NCBI RefSeq assembly: GCF_002080415.1
Contig: NZ_CP020474.1
Location: 1,687,501 to 1,751,500 of the forward strand
Direction of reading: 5' to 3'
DNA from: Roseovarius mucosus
GTDB taxonomy: Bacteria > Pseudomonadota > Alphaproteobacteria > Rhodobacterales > Rhodobacteraceae
Length of the DNA stretch: 64,000 nucleotides
Below are positions 44,741-53,753 of the stretch, piece after piece. Under the pieces are notes generated by a model, which saw nothing but the letters and a program-made list of their open reading frames with translations, was not told where the DNA came from and did no database searches. Position numbers and translations under genes: made by a program. The stretch's first letter is position 1. Every line of letters begins with the position of its first letter.

Positions 44741-45139
44741 TCATTTGACTTGGATGCTTTCGAGATAGGCCATCAACGCTGCAAGCGGGCGCGGTGTGGG
44801 CGTGAGAACGCCGTCACCCACATCAAGCGGCACGGTTTCCCCCTCGAGCAGCAGGCCGAATTCGGGCATGTCCTGACCCGGAAGTCCGGTGCGGTCATAG
44901 CCGTCGATCACCGACAAAACATGGGCGCGGGGGAAAACCGCATCTTTCGACAGTTGCGTCAGATCCGCCGGAGCCGGCCTGAGACCAGACGCCCAAGGGC
45001 CGTCCCCCTGCCCGGATGCCCCGTGGCATTGGGCACAGTTGGCATTATAAATTCCCGCCCCCTCGCCCGCGTCGGGCATGGAGACGGTCGCTGCACAGGC
45101 CGCAAGGCCTGCGGCGGTCAGGATTGCCAAGATACGCAT
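44741..45139 (-). CDS. Small c-type cytochrome, probable lipoprotein
   Basis: 132-residue monoheme cytochrome. Start at 45139 (MRILAILTAAGLAACAATVS); the frame is open 14 codons further up but lacks signal features. The lipobox LAAC puts the cysteine at 15. The heme site CAQCH is near 35, and a methionine in GQDMPEF is the likely sixth ligand. Class I cytochrome fold by pattern. Its redox partner cannot be told. Confidence 0.88.
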   Translation of the reverse strand: MRILAILTAAGLAACAATVSMPDAGEGAGIYNANCAQCHGASGQGDGPWASGLRPAPADLTQLSKDAVFPRAHVLSVIDGYDRTGLPGQDMPEFGLLLEGETVPLDVGDGVLTPTPRPLAALMAYLESIQVK

Positions 45140-45200
45140 CGCTCGCCCCTTTGTTTTCACCAAAGGTAGCAAGAGCACCAAAGCTGCGCAACGGCCCTGA

Positions 45201-46775
45201 TCAGGACAACTCGCCCGACAACCCCTTGTCGATCAGTGCCACGGTTTCCATCACGCCATAAAGTGCTATGAACCCGCCAAAGCGTGGCCCCTGAGACGCC
45301 CCCAAAAGCACCTCGTAGAGCGCCTTGAACCAGTCGCGCAACGGATCGAACCGGTCACGCCCCACGGCATAGACGATGGATTGCAGCGCCTCATCCTCGG
45401 CTGGACCATCATAGGCCAACAGTTGCGTGCGCAGGTCCACCAAGGCCTCACGTTCCAGATCAGTGGGCGCACGGTAAACCTTGGCTGGGGCCACAAAATC
45501 CTTGTAGTAGCGCACCGCATAGCCGGCTGCCGCGTCGAGATCAGGATGGGTCTCGGGGCGGGCGTCGGGCGCATAGCGACGGATAAAGCCCCAGAGCGTT
45601 TCCTTGTCTTCGGCAGCCGAGACCGAGGCGAGGTTGAGCAGCATCGAGAAGGGCACAACCATCCGGCTCTCGGGCACCTTGCCGCCGTGAATATGCCAAA
45701 CCGGATTGGCCAACTGCTGCTCTAGCGTCTGTTCGGGATAGGCGCGCAATTGCTGATGATACTCATCCACGGCCCGTGGGATGACATCGAAATGCATCCG
45801 CTTGGCGGTCTTGGGCTTTTGATACATGAAATACGACAGGCTTTCGGTGGCGGCATAGGTCAGCCACTCATCAATTGACACACCATTGCCCGAGGATTTC
45901 GAAATCTTCTGTCCGCTCTCGTCAAGGAAAAGCTCATAGGTGAAATGCTCTGGCGCGGGTGCGCCGAGCGCACGACAGATGCCATCGTAAATCGGCGTGT
46001 TGGTCGAGTGGTCTTTGCCATACATCTCAAAATCAACGCCAAGAGCAGCCCAACGGGCGCCAAAATCAGGCTTCCATTGCAGTTTCACATTGCCGCCCGT
46101 CACCGGCAGGGTCCATTCGCGCCCCGTCTCATCGTCAAAGGTGATGGTGCCATCCTTGGCGTTCACCTCTTTCATCGGCACATAGAGCACACGGCCCGTT
46201 TCGGGGTGAATGGGCAGAAAGATCGAATAGGTCTGCTGCCGCTCTTCACGCAGCGATTTCAGCATGATCGCCATGATCGCGTCATAGCGTTCTGCGGCGC
46301 GGCGCAGCACGTCGTCAAACTGACCTGAGCGATAGAATTCCGTGGCCGAATAGAACTCATAGTCGAACCCAAAGGTATCGAGGAACCGCCGCAGCATGGC
46401 GTTGTTATGGTGGCCAAAGCTCTCATGCGTGCCAAAAGGGTCTGGCACGGAGGTGAGAGGCTTTTGAAGATGCTCCATCAGCATTTCACGGTCAGGCACA
46501 TTGCCCGGCACCTTGCGCATGCCATCAAGATCGTCGGAAAAGCAGATCAACCGTGTCGGAATGTCGCTTATCACCTCAAAGGCACGGCGGATCATCGTCG
46601 TGCGCAGCACCTCGCCAAAAGTGCCGATATGCGGCAGGCCAGAGGGGCCATAACCGGTCTCGAACAGCACGTAACCCTTTTCCGGCGGCGCCTTTTCATA
46701 GCGCTTGAGCACGCGGCGCGCCTCTTCAAAAGGCCAGGCTTTCGAATTCATGGCGGCATCGCGCAATTCGGACAT
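45201..46775 (-). CDS. lysS: Lysyl-tRNA synthetase, class I
   Basis: 524-residue enzyme that charges tRNA-Lys. This is the archaeal-type class I form, not the class II LysS of most bacteria: the ATP-binding signatures are [10 protein letters not shown] (HIGH motif) near 50 and KISKSSGNG (KMSKS motif) near 290. GGAG lies eight bases before the start. Class I LysRS is known in several alphaproteobacteria, spirochaetes and archaea. Confidence 0.94.
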   Translation of the reverse strand: MSELRDAAMNSKAWPFEEARRVLKRYEKAPPEKGYVLFETGYGPSGLPHIGTFGEVLRTTMIRRAFEVISDIPTRLICFSDDLDGMRKVPGNVPDREMLMEHLQKPLTSVPDPFGTHESFGHHNNAMLRRFLDTFGFDYEFYSATEFYRSGQFDDVLRRAAERYDAIMAIMLKSLREERQQTYSIFLPIHPETGRVLYVPMKEVNAKDGTITFDDETGREWTLPVTGGNVKLQWKPDFGARWAALGVDFEMYGKDHSTNTPIYDGICRALGAPAPEHFTYELFLDESGQKISKSSGNGVSIDEWLTYAATESLSYFMYQKPKTAKRMHFDVIPRAVDEYHQQLRAYPEQTLEQQLANPVWHIHGGKVPESRMVVPFSMLLNLASVSAAEDKETLWGFIRRYAPDARPETHPDLDAAAGYAVRYYKDFVAPAKVYRAPTDLEREALVDLRTQLLAYDGPAEDEALQSIVYAVGRDRFDPLRDWFKALYEVLLGASQGPRFGGFIALYGVMETVALIDKGLSGELS

Positions 46776-46896
46776 CGGTCACACTCCAGGTTTCAGCCCG
46801 CCGAAATCCCGGCAAAGCATCTGCGCTTCCTATTGCCGGGGGGCGTGACAGTCAATATTCTGCACCGCAACATAGCCCCGCGCGAAAGGCCCGCAC

Positions 46897-47322
46897 ATGT
46901 CAGAACCGATGCCCCACCCGCTTACACCGCAAGATTGCCTTGTGGCGGTGATGATCGCCGTCTCGGCCTCGGATGAGGATATGCGCACCGCTGAACTCAT
47001 CAAGATCGAAAGCACGGTGAATAACCTGCCGATCTTTGCCGACTATGATCTGGATCGGCTCAGGTTGATGTCGCAAACCGTGCTCGACCTTTTTACGGTC
47101 GAAGACGGTCTTGATGCGCTCTTTGGTCTTGTGCGTGCGAACCTGCCCGAACGGCTGTTCGAGACAGCCTATGCGCTTGCCTGTGATGTGGCTGCGGCAG
47201 ATGGGACACTGAACGAGCGCGAGTTGCGCCTGCTCGAAGAAATCCGCTACGAGCTGACCATCGACAGGCTGCATGCCGCCGCCATCGAACGGGGCGCACG
47301 GGCACGGCACATGCTCGCGTAA
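46897..47322 (+). CDS. TerB-like helical protein
   Basis: 141-residue cytosolic protein of the tellurite-resistance TerB superfamily. It has the all-helical TerB pattern with acidic metal-type residues: LVAVMIAVSASDEDMRTAEL near 15-34 and the second CDVAAADGTLNERELRLLEE near 88-107. Stand-alone TerB proteins of alphaproteobacteria are of unclear function, and there is no ter operon here, so metal resistance should not be assumed. Convergent with fliI (gap of six bases). Confidence 0.83.
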   Translation: MSEPMPHPLTPQDCLVAVMIAVSASDEDMRTAELIKIESTVNNLPIFADYDLDRLRLMSQTVLDLFTVEDGLDALFGLVRANLPERLFETAYALACDVAAADGTLNERELRLLEEIRYELTIDRLHAAAIERGARARHMLA

Positions 47323-47328
47323 GCCAGT

Positions 47329-48678
47329 TCAACGTGCCGCGCCGCGAAGTGGCGGCGTTCCTGCCCGCCGCAGGATAACACCCAGACGGGCAAAGCTGTT
47401 CTTAGCGGAAACCGCCTCTTTTTCGGCCAGAAACCCGTCAAGCTCGGGCCAGATCCGTATCGCCTGATCGAGTTCGGGATCGCTGCCCTCGGCATAGAGG
47501 CCTGCCTTGATCATGGTCTCAGACCGGGCATAATTGCCCAAAAGGCTGCGCGTTCGTGAAATCAGGGTGTTTTCTTCATCCGTTGCGGCGCGCGGCAGGC
47601 TCCGCGACACGGAACGCAAAAGATCGATCGCCGGATAGCGCCCGCGCTCCGCGATCTGACGATCCAGCACCACATGCCCGTCAAGCACGCCGCGCAAAAT
47701 GTCGGCTATCGGTTCCTCCATATCCGAGCCAGCGACCAGAACGGTCAGAAGCGCGGTGATATCGCCGGCCCCGTCCTCGCCCGGGCCCGCCCGCTCGCAA
47801 AGCGACATGATCAAATGCGAGGTTGAGGCCGGAAAGCCGCGCAGCGCAGGCATTTCCCCCGCCGCCGTCGCCACCTCGCGATGCGCCTCGGCAAAGCGCG
47901 TGATCGAATCGGCAAGGAACAGCACTTGCTGACCCTGATCGCGGAAAAACTCGGCCACGGCCATTGCCGTCCAGGCACAACGGCGGCGAACAAGCGGCGA
48001 GCGGTCCGAGGTGGCGGCGACGATCACCGCGCGGCGCATACCCTCAGGCCCCAGCACATGCTCGACGAATTCGCGCAACTCGCGCCCGCGCTCGCCGATC
48101 AGAGCAATCACAACAACATCGGCCTGCATGTGCCGCGCCAGATGCCCCAGCAGCATGGTTTTACCAACGCCTGACCCGGCAAAAAGGCCCACGCGCTGTC
48201 CGCGCACGATGGGCAGCACCGTGTTAAAGGCCGCCATTCCAGTTTCCAGCCGCGCGCCCAGCGCGCGCCGCCGCGCCGGGGCCGGGGGCTCTGCGCGCAA
48301 CGCCCGTGCCTCGGCCCCACGCAAAAGAGGCCGACCATCAAGCGGTGCACCAAAGGGATCAATGATCCGACCCAACCAGCCGTGTGACGGCGCGATGGCC
48401 TCTGCCTGCCCCAGAATCACACGGTCCCCAAGGGCAACCCCCTCGGGGCTAGACTCAGGCAAGACCATCACAGAAGCCGCCTCAAGCCGGATCACCTCGC
48501 CAGAGAGCGGCGCACCAGACCGGCGGCGAATGTCCACCCTGTCTCCTAGCCGTGCCTCAGAAGACAGGCCACTGATCCGCAAGGTATTTCCCTGCACCGC
48601 GCTGACCCGGCCTATCACCCGCGACAGACGCAGCGAAGAAAGTTCCGCCCGCAACGCCGCCATGTCCTGTCTCTGCAT
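47329..48678 (-). CDS. fliI: Flagellar export ATPase FliI
   Basis: 449-residue hexameric ATPase of the flagellar type III secretion apparatus. Start taken as ATG 48678, with GGAG six bases upstream; a TTG four codons earlier is also possible. Walker A LFAGSGVGKTMLLGH near 165, IALIGERGRELREF, Walker B QVLFLADSITRFAEAHRE near 240, and the FliI/YscN block GERAGPGE-like ERAGPGEDGAGDITALLTVL follow. Divergent from flgB, with a CtrA-like box between. Confidence 0.95.
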   Translation of the reverse strand: MQRQDMAALRAELSSLRLSRVIGRVSAVQGNTLRISGLSSEARLGDRVDIRRRSGAPLSGEVIRLEAASVMVLPESSPEGVALGDRVILGQAEAIAPSHGWLGRIIDPFGAPLDGRPLLRGAEARALRAEPPAPARRRALGARLETGMAAFNTVLPIVRGQRVGLFAGSGVGKTMLLGHLARHMQADVVVIALIGERGRELREFVEHVLGPEGMRRAVIVAATSDRSPLVRRRCAWTAMAVAEFFRDQGQQVLFLADSITRFAEAHREVATAAGEMPALRGFPASTSHLIMSLCERAGPGEDGAGDITALLTVLVAGSDMEEPIADILRGVLDGHVVLDRQIAERGRYPAIDLLRSVSRSLPRAATDEENTLISRTRSLLGNYARSETMIKAGLYAEGSDPELDQAIRIWPELDGFLAEKEAVSAKNSFARLGVILRRAGTPPLRGAAR

Positions 48679-48726
48679 CGCCTGCTCCAATCATGATCCC
48701 GCAAACAATTTCTAAAGGAATCAGGG

Positions 48727-48741
48727 TTAAGCCTTGGTTGA
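48727..48741. promoter_or_regulatory. CtrA-like box between fliI and flgB
   Basis: TTAA (48727-48730), seven bases, then TTGA (48738-48741): one mismatch from the CtrA full site TTAA-N7-TTAA. It lies 24 bases before flgB, centred between the two divergent flagellar operons. CtrA controls motility genes in Rhodobacteraceae (family knowledge). Confidence 0.45.
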
Positions 48742-48764
48742 AGCCACTCGAGGGAGAAGCCCCG

Positions 48765-49154
48765 ATGTTTGAAAAGATGGAAGTATTTCGCATGGCTCAT
48801 GCGTTGGCGCAGCACGCGGGTGCCCGTCAGGCGCTGGTGTCGCAGAATATGGCCAATGCCGATACGCCGGGCTATGCCGCGCGCGACATCGCAGATTTTG
48901 CGGTGGTCTACGCCTCTGATGACGGGGGACAGATGCCGCGCGCGACACGGAGCGGGCATATGCTCGGCCATGAAACGCGCCTTGATTTTGCTGTTGCCAA
49001 AGACAGGGATGCCGTCGCGGACCCAAATGGCAACTCGGTCACGCTTGAGACCGAAATGCTGCGCGCGGTGGATGTGAAACGCCAACACGACCGCGCGCTC
49101 GCGATCTACAAATCCTCGCTCACCGTGCTGCGCGCGGCGATCGGGCGGCGATAG
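48765..49154 (+). CDS. flgB: Flagellar basal-body rod protein FlgB
   Basis: 129-residue proximal rod subunit. Start at 48765 (MFEKMEVFRMAHALAQHAG) with GGAG about nine bases upstream; an upstream in-frame ATG overlaps the promoter region. The rod motif VSQNMANADTPGYAARDI is present near 27, and the C-terminal helix NSVTLETEMLRAVDVKRQHD is typical. First gene of flgB flgC fliE fliQ flgF flgG flgA flgH. Confidence 0.93.
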   Translation: MFEKMEVFRMAHALAQHAGARQALVSQNMANADTPGYAARDIADFAVVYASDDGGQMPRATRSGHMLGHETRLDFAVAKDRDAVADPNGNSVTLETEMLRAVDVKRQHDRALAIYKSSLTVLRAAIGRR

Positions 49155-49163
49155 GGGCGCAAG

Positions 49164-49556
49164 ATGAGCGATTTTTCCAACGCCCTTTCGGTTTCAGCCA
49201 GCGGGCTCAAGGCGCAGGCGCAACGTCTGCAGCATGTGTCCGAGAATATCGCCAATGCCGACACGCCCGGCTATCGCCGCAAAACCGTATCGTTCGAGGC
49301 GACCCACGCCGGGACCGGGACCGCTGGTGCCGTCACGGTGAGCCGGGTCCACCTTGATCAGAGCGCCCCACAGCGGATCTACGATCCCAGTCACCCGCTT
49401 GCGGATGAAACCGGGCATTACCAAGGGTCCACGGTCGATCTCATGATCGAAATCGCCGACGCACGCGAGGCGCAGCGCAGCTACGAGGCCAACCTAAAGA
49501 TGTTTGATCAGGTACGGCAAATGTCTGCCGGGCTGATGGACCTGTTACGCCGATAA
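49164..49556 (+). CDS. flgC: Flagellar basal-body rod protein FlgC
   Basis: 130-residue rod subunit. N-terminal SVSASGLKAQAQRLQHVSEN and NIANADTPGYRRKTVSFEA, and C-terminal VDLMIEIADAREAQRSYEAN with LKMFDQVRQM, are the family blocks. Ten bases after flgB. Confidence 0.95.
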   Translation: MSDFSNALSVSASGLKAQAQRLQHVSENIANADTPGYRRKTVSFEATHAGTGTAGAVTVSRVHLDQSAPQRIYDPSHPLADETGHYQGSTVDLMIEIADAREAQRSYEANLKMFDQVRQMSAGLMDLLRR

Positions 49557-49568
49557 AGGAGATCCAGA

Positions 49569-49859
49569 ATGGATATTACCGGATTGAATACCGCCCAGAA
49601 ATACTCTGCCGCCCGCATGGCGACCGAACCGACCGCCAGTCACAATGCGGCGGGCAGCGCCTTTCAGACCGTGGCCAAGGATTTTGCCGCCACCCTCTCA
49701 GAGGGCGAAACCCTCGCCAAAGCGAGCATGATCGGCAAGGCTGATCCACATTCTCTGGTGCAGGCGCTTGCGCAGACCGAACTCGCGGTTGAGGCCGCCG
49801 TCACGGTGCGCGACCGTGTGGTGGAGGCCTATCAGGAAATCCTCCGCATGCCGGTCTGA
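49569..49859 (+). CDS. fliE: Hook-basal body protein FliE
   Basis: 96-residue adaptor between the MS ring and the rod. C-terminal family block DPHSLVQALAQTELAVEAAV and VVEAYQEILRMPV is clear. Start ATG follows GGAG (AAAGGAGATCCAGA ATG). Confidence 0.92.
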   Translation: MDITGLNTAQKYSAARMATEPTASHNAAGSAFQTVAKDFAATLSEGETLAKASMIGKADPHSLVQALAQTELAVEAAVTVRDRVVEAYQEILRMPV

Positions 49860-49863
49860 TCCG

Positions 49864-50133
49864 ATGCTCAACGAGGTCCTGTTCTTTGACACGTTGCGCG
49901 AATCCCTTTGGATTTCGGTGATTATCTCTTTTCCGATCCTTGCGGTGGCGCTTCTGGCGGGCCTCGTGGTGGGCCTCTTTCAGGCGCTCACCTCGATTCA
50001 GGAACTGACCCTGACTTTTGTTCCCAAACTGGGCGCGATCATTGTCGTGTTCTGGATCACCATGGGCTTCATGACGCAAACGCTGGTCACCTTTTTTCAG
50101 GACCGGCTCATCCCGATCATCACAGGAGGCTGA
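49864..50133 (+). CDS. fliQ: Flagellar export gate protein FliQ
   Basis: 89-residue inner-membrane subunit of the export gate. The start at 49864 (MLNEVLFFDTLRESLWISV) is four bases after fliE; the frame runs further up only as a shadow of fliE. Two membrane segments are visible (PILAVALLAGLVVGLFQALT and AIIVVFWITMGFMTQTLV), with the conserved TSIQELTLTFVPKL between. Confidence 0.95.
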   Translation: MLNEVLFFDTLRESLWISVIISFPILAVALLAGLVVGLFQALTSIQELTLTFVPKLGAIIVVFWITMGFMTQTLVTFFQDRLIPIITGG

Positions 50134-50134
50134 G

Positions 50135-50848
50135 ATGGAAAGCGCGGGCTACACAACCCTCACCCGGCAATCCGGGCTCTTGCGCGAATTGCAGGTCGTG
50201 GCCAACAACATCGCCAATGCCGCGACCACCGGCTATCGCCAAGAGGGGCTGATCTTTTCCGAATTCGTCAAACGCACCGAAGGCGGCCCCTCTCTTTCGA
50301 TGGCGCGGGGTAATGTGCGGATGACCTCCACGCTCCAGGGGCCCCTCACCCCTACGGGCGGCATGCTTGATCTAGCGATTGAGGGAGACGGGTTTTTCCT
50401 GATCGAGACCCCGGCAGGCGAGCGGCTGACGCGCGCGGGCAGCTTCACACTCTCGGCGCAAGGCGATCTGGTCACGCCGGATGGCTTTCGCGTGCTGGAT
50501 GCAGGCGGGGCGCCCGTGTTCATTCCCCCTGACGCCAGCAGTATCGGTCTCTCTCCCGACGGCACGCTCAGCGACAATGGCCGCCCGCTGGCCCAGATTG
50601 GCCTTGTGCGCCCCATCGATAGGATTGGCATGATCCGCGAGGATGGCGTGATGTTCCATGCCGATAGCGGGTTCGAGCCGGTCGAAGAAGGGGTCATCCA
50701 CCAGGGATTTCTGGAGGGGGCCAATGTCGATCCCATCGGCCAGGTCGCCCGCATGATCGAAGTGCAGCGCGCCTATGAAATGGGCCAGAGCTTTCTCGAT
50801 ACCGAACATGAGCGCGTGACCTCCGCGCTCGATTCCCTCATCCGTTAA
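50135..50848 (+). CDS. flgF: Flagellar rod protein FlgF
   Basis: 237-residue proximal rod subunit. N-terminal LLRELQVVANNIANAATTGY, central DLAIEGDGFFLIETPAGE and C-terminal VDPIGQVARMIEVQRAYEMG are the FlgE/F/G family blocks; the length (about 240) marks FlgF. Begins one base after the fliQ stop. Confidence 0.94.
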   Translation: MESAGYTTLTRQSGLLRELQVVANNIANAATTGYRQEGLIFSEFVKRTEGGPSLSMARGNVRMTSTLQGPLTPTGGMLDLAIEGDGFFLIETPAGERLTRAGSFTLSAQGDLVTPDGFRVLDAGGAPVFIPPDASSIGLSPDGTLSDNGRPLAQIGLVRPIDRIGMIREDGVMFHADSGFEPVEEGVIHQGFLEGANVDPIGQVARMIEVQRAYEMGQSFLDTEHERVTSALDSLIR

Positions 50849-50862
50849 CTCAGGAGCGCGTC

Positions 50863-51648
50863 ATGCATATCCTCAAGATCGCCGCCACCGGAATGGCCGC
50901 CCAGCAAATGCGGGTCGAAACGATTTCGAACAATCTCGCCAACATGTCGACCACCGGCTACAATGCGCGCAGGGCAGAATTCGCGGATTTGCACTATCAG
51001 CAACTCGCGCGCGCTGGCACCATCAATGCGGCCGATGGCACGGTTTTGCCCACCGGCGTGCAACTGGGCCTTGGTGTGCGCCCATCAGCGATTTCCGTGC
51101 AACTGGCCCAAGGGTCGCTGACCCAGACCAATGGCGATCTCGATCTCGCCATCGACGGGGGCGGCTATCTCGAGGTCCGATTGCCCTCTGGCCAGTCCGG
51201 CTATACCCGCGACGGCGCGCTCAAACGCTCGGCGGATGGGGTCATCGTCAATTCCGAGGGCTTTCCCATAGCCCCCGAGATTACGATCCCCGAGGATGCC
51301 CGCAGCATCACCATCAACGCCGAAGGCGAGGTTTTCGCCTTTTTCCAAGACACCGCCGAGGCGCAGCAACTGGGGCAGATCGACCTTGTCGGCTTTACCA
51401 ACCCCAAGGGGCTAGAGGCGATCGGCGGCAATCTTTTCGTCGAAACCGAGGCCTCTGGCCCCGCGAATGTCACCACCGCCGGACAAGATGGTTTGGGCAC
51501 GCTGCGCCAAGGCTATCTGGAAGACAGTTCCGTCGATCCGGTGCGCGAGATTACCGAGTTGATTGAGGCCCAAAGAGGGTATGAGCTGAATGCCAAGGTC
51601 ATCACCGCCGCTGACCAGATGCTCAGCGCCACAACACAGGTGCGGTGA
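50863..51648 (+). CDS. flgG: Flagellar distal rod protein FlgG
   Basis: 261-residue distal rod subunit. Opening MHILKIAATGMAAQQMRVET with SNNLANMSTTGYNARRAEF and closing VDPVREITELIEAQRGYELN are diagnostic, and length 260 is exact for FlgG. GGAG precedes the start. The stop overlaps the flgA start by one base (TGATG). Confidence 0.95.
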   Translation: MHILKIAATGMAAQQMRVETISNNLANMSTTGYNARRAEFADLHYQQLARAGTINAADGTVLPTGVQLGLGVRPSAISVQLAQGSLTQTNGDLDLAIDGGGYLEVRLPSGQSGYTRDGALKRSADGVIVNSEGFPIAPEITIPEDARSITINAEGEVFAFFQDTAEAQQLGQIDLVGFTNPKGLEAIGGNLFVETEASGPANVTTAGQDGLGTLRQGYLEDSSVDPVREITELIEAQRGYELNAKVITAADQMLSATTQVR

Positions 51649-52064
51649 TGCGGTCTCTGGCTTTTATGCTCGGCATTTTTCTCAGCGGACCGGCTTTGGC
51701 AGATGTCATCCTCGCCACCCGCACAATCCGCCCACAAGAAATCCTTGGTCCGGCCGATCTCTTGTTGCAACAGGGCGAGGGCCACAGCGATGTGGCGCTA
51801 GAGGACCTGATTGGGCAAGAGGCGCGCGTCGCCCTCTATCCGGGTCGTCCGGTGCGCCAAGGCGATGTCGGGCCACCCACCGTAGTCGAGCGCAATCAGG
51901 TCGTCCCACTGATCTATCTGCGTGGCGGCCTAGAGATCATGACAGAAGGCCGCTCGCTCGACCGAGCCGGGATTGGTGATCATGTCCGCGTGATGAACCT
52001 TGCGTCGCGCGCCACTGTCTCGGGGCGCGTGACGGCAAACGGCCAGATACTCGTGTCGCAATAG
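51648..52064 (+). CDS. flgA: P-ring assembly chaperone FlgA
   Basis: 138-residue periplasmic chaperone for the P ring. Signal peptide MRSLAFMLGIFLSGPALA; the SAF domain follows (ATRTIRPQEILGPADLLLQQ) and the C-terminal core ends GRVTANGQILVSQ. An overlapping GTG one codon upstream is less likely. FlgI, its client, is not in the window. Confidence 0.9.
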   Translation: MRSLAFMLGIFLSGPALADVILATRTIRPQEILGPADLLLQQGEGHSDVALEDLIGQEARVALYPGRPVRQGDVGPPTVVERNQVVPLIYLRGGLEIMTEGRSLDRAGIGDHVRVMNLASRATVSGRVTANGQILVSQ

Positions 52065-52072
52065 GAGCCACC

Positions 52073-52807
52073 ATGACTGCCTTGCGTCTCAATTTAATCT
52101 TTGTCGTGGTTCTGCTGGCCGCCTCCTGCGCGCGGCTCGACCATCTCGGCAAACCGCCAAGTTTCACCCCGACCATGAACTCCACCGAACAGCTTGCCAT
52201 GCTTGATCCGGGCCTGCCGCGCAGCACCGCGCAGAACGCCCCGTTTCAACAAGCCTCGCTCTGGAGCGGTGGCAAGCAATCCCTTTTGGGCGACCGGCGC
52301 GCAGCGCAGCGTGGCGATATCATGACGGTGGTCATTGAAATTGACGAAGAGGCGCAGATCTCGAACTCCACATCGCGCTCTCGGGACGGGTCCGAGAGCC
52401 TGGCGATCCCGGATCTCTTCGGCATCCCCCAACGGATCAACCGCAACCTGCCTGAAGGGGCCAGTCTTGACCGCGCGGCGGGTCTCAATTCAACCAGCCA
52501 ATCCGGCGGAGAAGGCTCGGTCAGCCGGAGTGAAGAGCTGACCCTGCGCGTGGCCGCAACCGTGATGCAGGTTCTGCCGAACGGGGTGCTCGAAATCCAA
52601 GGCTCTCAAGAGGTGCGGGTCAATTTCGAGTTGCGCGAATTGCTGGTGTCCGGATTCGTGCGGCCCGAAGACATCTCGCGCCAGAACGAGATCACCTATG
52701 ACAAAATCGCCGCCGCCCGGATTTCCTATGGTGGGCGCGGCCAGATCACCGATGTTCAACAACCCAGGATCGGTCAGCAGTTGCTCGATGGCCTTCTTCC
52801 CTTCTGA
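52073..52807 (+). CDS. flgH: Flagellar L-ring lipoprotein FlgH
   Basis: 244-residue outer-membrane lipoprotein forming the L ring. Lipobox LLAASC puts the lipidated cysteine near 19. Family blocks: SLWSGGKQSLLGDRRAAQRG with GDIMTVVIEIDEEAQISNST near 60-100, and the late VRPEDISRQNEITYDKIAAA. Complete. Confidence 0.95.
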   Translation: MTALRLNLIFVVVLLAASCARLDHLGKPPSFTPTMNSTEQLAMLDPGLPRSTAQNAPFQQASLWSGGKQSLLGDRRAAQRGDIMTVVIEIDEEAQISNSTSRSRDGSESLAIPDLFGIPQRINRNLPEGASLDRAAGLNSTSQSGGEGSVSRSEELTLRVAATVMQVLPNGVLEIQGSQEVRVNFELRELLVSGFVRPEDISRQNEITYDKIAAARISYGGRGQITDVQQPRIGQQLLDGLLPF

Positions 52808-52831
52808 AAACCAAAATCAGGACCTATCATA

Positions 52832-53314
52832 ATGCTTGCGAAAATGCTTCCTCTGTTCTTGCTTCTGATTGGCTTGGCTGCGGGGGGCGGGGCAGGCGTT
52901 GTGCTCAAGCCTGAGCCAGAGAGCGCGCAGGCGGAACACCCACCCGAACCAACCACGGATCACGCAACACCGCGACCAGAGGCCCACAAAGGCAGTGAAA
53001 TCGTAAAGCTGAACAACCAGTTCGTCATCCCACTGGTTGCCAAGGACAGGATAAACGCACTTGTGGTGCTGTCACTCAGCATAGAAACCACCGCAGGTCG
53101 CACAGCCGAGGTCTATGACCGAGAGCCAAAGCTGCGGGATGTTCTGTTGCAGGCACTTTTCGATCACGCCAACAGAGGCGGTTTTCAAGGGGAATTCACC
53201 AAGGCTCGAAACATGGATGTACTGCGTGCAGCGCTCGGCGACGTGGCGCAAGAGGTGTTGGGGGATGCTATCCTGGGCGTTCTGATCACGGAAATCGCAC
53301 GACAAGACGTCTAG
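52832..53314 (+). CDS. FliL-like protein (second copy)
   Basis: 160 residues: one N-terminal membrane segment (MLPLFLLLIGLAAGGGAGVV), an alanine/proline/acidic linker, then a periplasmic domain with the FliL pattern (QFVIPLVAKDRINALVVLSL, LRDVLLQALFDHANRGGF and RNMDVLRAALGDVAQEVLGD). It closes the flgB-to-flgH operon. A distinct FliL is encoded at 62909, so this is a paralogue; which one is the stator-ring FliL is not known. Confidence 0.78.
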   Translation: MLAKMLPLFLLLIGLAAGGGAGVVLKPEPESAQAEHPPEPTTDHATPRPEAHKGSEIVKLNNQFVIPLVAKDRINALVVLSLSIETTAGRTAEVYDREPKLRDVLLQALFDHANRGGFQGEFTKARNMDVLRAALGDVAQEVLGDAILGVLITEIARQDV

Positions 53315-53324
53315 GCGGCGGCGG

Positions 53325-53753
53325 TCAGTCCGGAGGCATCTGTTGGAGCCGCGCAAGGCTTTCCAAGAGCGCAGCTTGCGCTTTAGCGCGCGCTTGCACG
53401 GTGCGGTGCCTTTCCTCTTGAGAGAGCTGTGCCGCCGCTTGGTACTTGCCAAAGCTGCGGCGCAGCTCTCGGCTTAGTTGTCCTTTACTCCCCAGAACGC
53501 GTGCCAGGTCGGAATGCAGGCGAGCCTTGCTTTGCCCGATCCAACCCTGCCATAAAAGATCTGCGCCAACCGCACGGTATCCGCTCGCATCGCCTTGGGG
53601 CATATCTTGCGTAGCGCCGCGCATAGTCTCAAGCTGGCTAAGGTCTGCACGCAACCGTGCCTCCTCTGACAGTATCCGCTGCATCTTGGCCGAGGCCGCA
53701 CGATAGAGCGCGTCAGTCAAGGCCACCATATCTGCATGGCTTCGAGCGGTCAC
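53325..53753 (-). CDS. Coiled-coil protein in the flagellar operon, FliJ-like
   Basis: 142 residues, nearly all helical and charged, no membrane segment (MQRILSEEARLRADLSQLET, then QAQ/LRR-type heptads such as LSRELRRSFGKYQAAAQLSQ). It overlaps flhB by four bases and is the last gene of the leftward flagellar operon. Length and coiled-coil character recall FliJ, the FliI-stimulating stalk protein, which is not otherwise found here; sequence similarity to FliJ is too weak to be sure. Confidence 0.6.
   Translation of the reverse strand: MTARSHADMVALTDALYRAASAKMQRILSEEARLRADLSQLETMRGATQDMPQGDASGYRAVGADLLWQGWIGQSKARLHSDLARVLGSKGQLSRELRRSFGKYQAAAQLSQEERHRTVQARAKAQAALLESLARLQQMPPD

Noticed and set aside
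46897..47322. Tellurite resistance determinant
   Set aside because: Only a stand-alone TerB-like protein is present; no terZABCD genes, so resistance cannot be claimed.
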